Below are positions 50,655 through 51,324 of a stretch of 51,324 bases of DNA, piece by piece. Under the pieces are notes generated by a model. It was not told the DNA's origin, searched no databases, and saw only the letters and a program-made list of their open reading frames with translations. The DNA comes from Mesorhizobium sp. (lineage in GTDB: Bacteria; Pseudomonadota; Alphaproteobacteria; Rhizobiales; Rhizobiaceae): contig SAQE01000046.1 in the NCBI GenBank assembly GCA_004020545.1, positions 1-51,324 on the forward strand, written 5' to 3'. A program made the position numbers and the translations under genes. The first letter of the stretch is position 1; each line of letters starts with the position of its first letter.

Positions 50655-51324
50655 ATGTCGCCAGCCAACGCCAAGCTCAACACCTTCCCCGTCTTTGTGC
50701 GGGTCGACGGCGAAGCCGTGGCCATCGTCGGCAATGGCGAGGAGGCGCTTGCCAAGGCACGGCTGCTTGCGCAATCGAGCGCTGCGCTGCGCGTCATCGC
50801 CGACGATGCCGATGCGGAGTTGCTTGCATTCGTCTCATCCGTCGACGCTGTCCATGTCGATGCCGCCTATGATGTCGCGCATCTCGAAGGCGCGGCCATG
50901 GTGTTTGCCGCCAGCGGCGACGAGGCGCTCGATCGCCGCGTCGCCGGGGATGCGCGCCGGCTGGGCATTCCCGTCAATGTGGTAGACCGCCCGGAGCTCT
51001 GCGATTTCTTCACGCCTGCGCTGGTCAACCGGGCGCCGATCGCCATCGCCATCGGCACCGAGGGCGCCGGGCCGGTGCTCGCGCAGATGCTGCGCGCGCG
51101 CATCGACCGCATGCTGTCGCCGTCACTCGGTCGGCTGGCGGCCTTGGCAGCCTCGTTCCGGGCCGCGGCCGAGCGGCTGCCGAAGGGCAATCGCCGCCGC
51201 CGCTTCTGGAGCGATTTCTTCGCCGGCGCTCCGGCCAGGGCAATGGAAGCCGGAGAGTTCGCCAGGGCGCATGATGCGGCGCTCGATCTTCTGGCTTCGG
51301 ATGCGCCGGCGGCGGGCCATATCG
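50655..51324 (+). CDS. cysG: Siroheme synthase N-terminal domain protein (precorrin-2 dehydrogenase/ferrochelatase), partial
   Basis: The frame is open to the window edge, 223 codons. MSPANAKLNTFPVFVRVDGE leads into the nucleotide site AIVGNGEEALAKARLL. NVVDRPELCDFFTPALV holds the conserved Asp of the NAD-dependent dehydrogenase/ferrochelatase active site, and SPSLGRLAALA the regulatory serine region of CysG-like proteins. It makes siroheme for sulfite and nitrite reductase. Whether a methyltransferase domain follows cannot be seen, so it could be a full CysG or only the N-terminal protein. Confidence 0.9.
   Translation, partial: MSPANAKLNTFPVFVRVDGEAVAIVGNGEEALAKARLLAQSSAALRVIADDADAELLAFVSSVDAVHVDAAYDVAHLEGAAMVFAASGDEALDRRVAGDARRLGIPVNVVDRPELCDFFTPALVNRAPIAIAIGTEGAGPVLAQMLRARIDRMLSPSLGRLAALAASFRAAAERLPKGNRRRRFWSDFFAGAPARAMEAGEFARAHDAALDLLASDAPAAGHI

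Overview
The window reads as chromosomal DNA of a high-GC alphaproteobacterium of the order Hyphomicrobiales (Rhizobiales), most like Mesorhizobium. The reasons are the arrangement of the phn (C-P lyase) genes, the ABC-transporter-rich catabolic clusters with a LacI and a GntR/FCD regulator, and several families of short palindromic intergenic repeats of the kind found in rhizobia. No tRNA, rRNA, transposase, phage gene or CRISPR array was seen. The gene content looks like ordinary chromosome; the novelty lies mainly in regulatory and repeat structures.

Region 1 (1-11.7 kb) is phosphonate use. The divergent regulator phnF faces phnG-H-I-J-K-L and a hexapeptide acetyltransferase, followed by a DUF1868 2H-phosphoesterase and then the transporter phnC-D-E-E. 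A PhnF-type operator and a PHO-box-like element lie in the phnF/phnG gap, and a second PHO-box-like element precedes phnC. phnM, phnN and phnP are not in the window and could lie beyond its left edge. Palindromic repeats have inserted in the phnK-phnL gap and inside the 3' end of phnJ, where the repeat is translated as a C-terminal tail.

Region 2 (12-20.7 kb) is a sugar or sugar-acid catabolic cluster on the minus strand: altronate-dehydratase family protein, aldo/keto reductase, CUT2 ABC importer (binding protein, ATPase, permease) and a zinc alcohol dehydrogenase. A divergent GntR/FCD regulator with two winged-helix domains faces it. A 20-bp motif matching at 17 positions lies upstream of both the dehydratase gene and the binding-protein gene.

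Region 3 (20.7-27.8 kb) holds a periplasmic copper group (DUF2946, PCuAC, YcnI, CopC-CopD fusion), gnd, and a TetR regulator divergent from a small membrane protein with a dyad between them. Region 4 (26.7-35.5 kb) is a LacI regulator divergent from a CUT1 sugar importer plus a TIM-barrel isomerase, a Gfo/Idh/MocA oxidoreductase and an aldo/keto reductase. Two identical operator half-palindromes flank the divergent gap. The enzyme set resembles a 3-keto-glycoside route.

Region 5 (35.6-51.3 kb) is housekeeping: a Zur-type Fur protein, polA, a candidate small RNA with three C-rich-loop hairpins, an M20 dipeptidase, an RNase D-like exonuclease, small proteins, penicillin-binding protein 1A, an SDR, a quinone-oxidoreductase-like protein divergent from an AraC regulator, a CPA2 antiporter with an RCK domain, a host-attachment-family protein, and the start of a siroheme synthase N-terminal-domain gene cut by the window edge.

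All three ABC binding-protein genes are followed by a strong hairpin before the next transporter gene, which would allow the binding protein to be made in excess of the membrane components.
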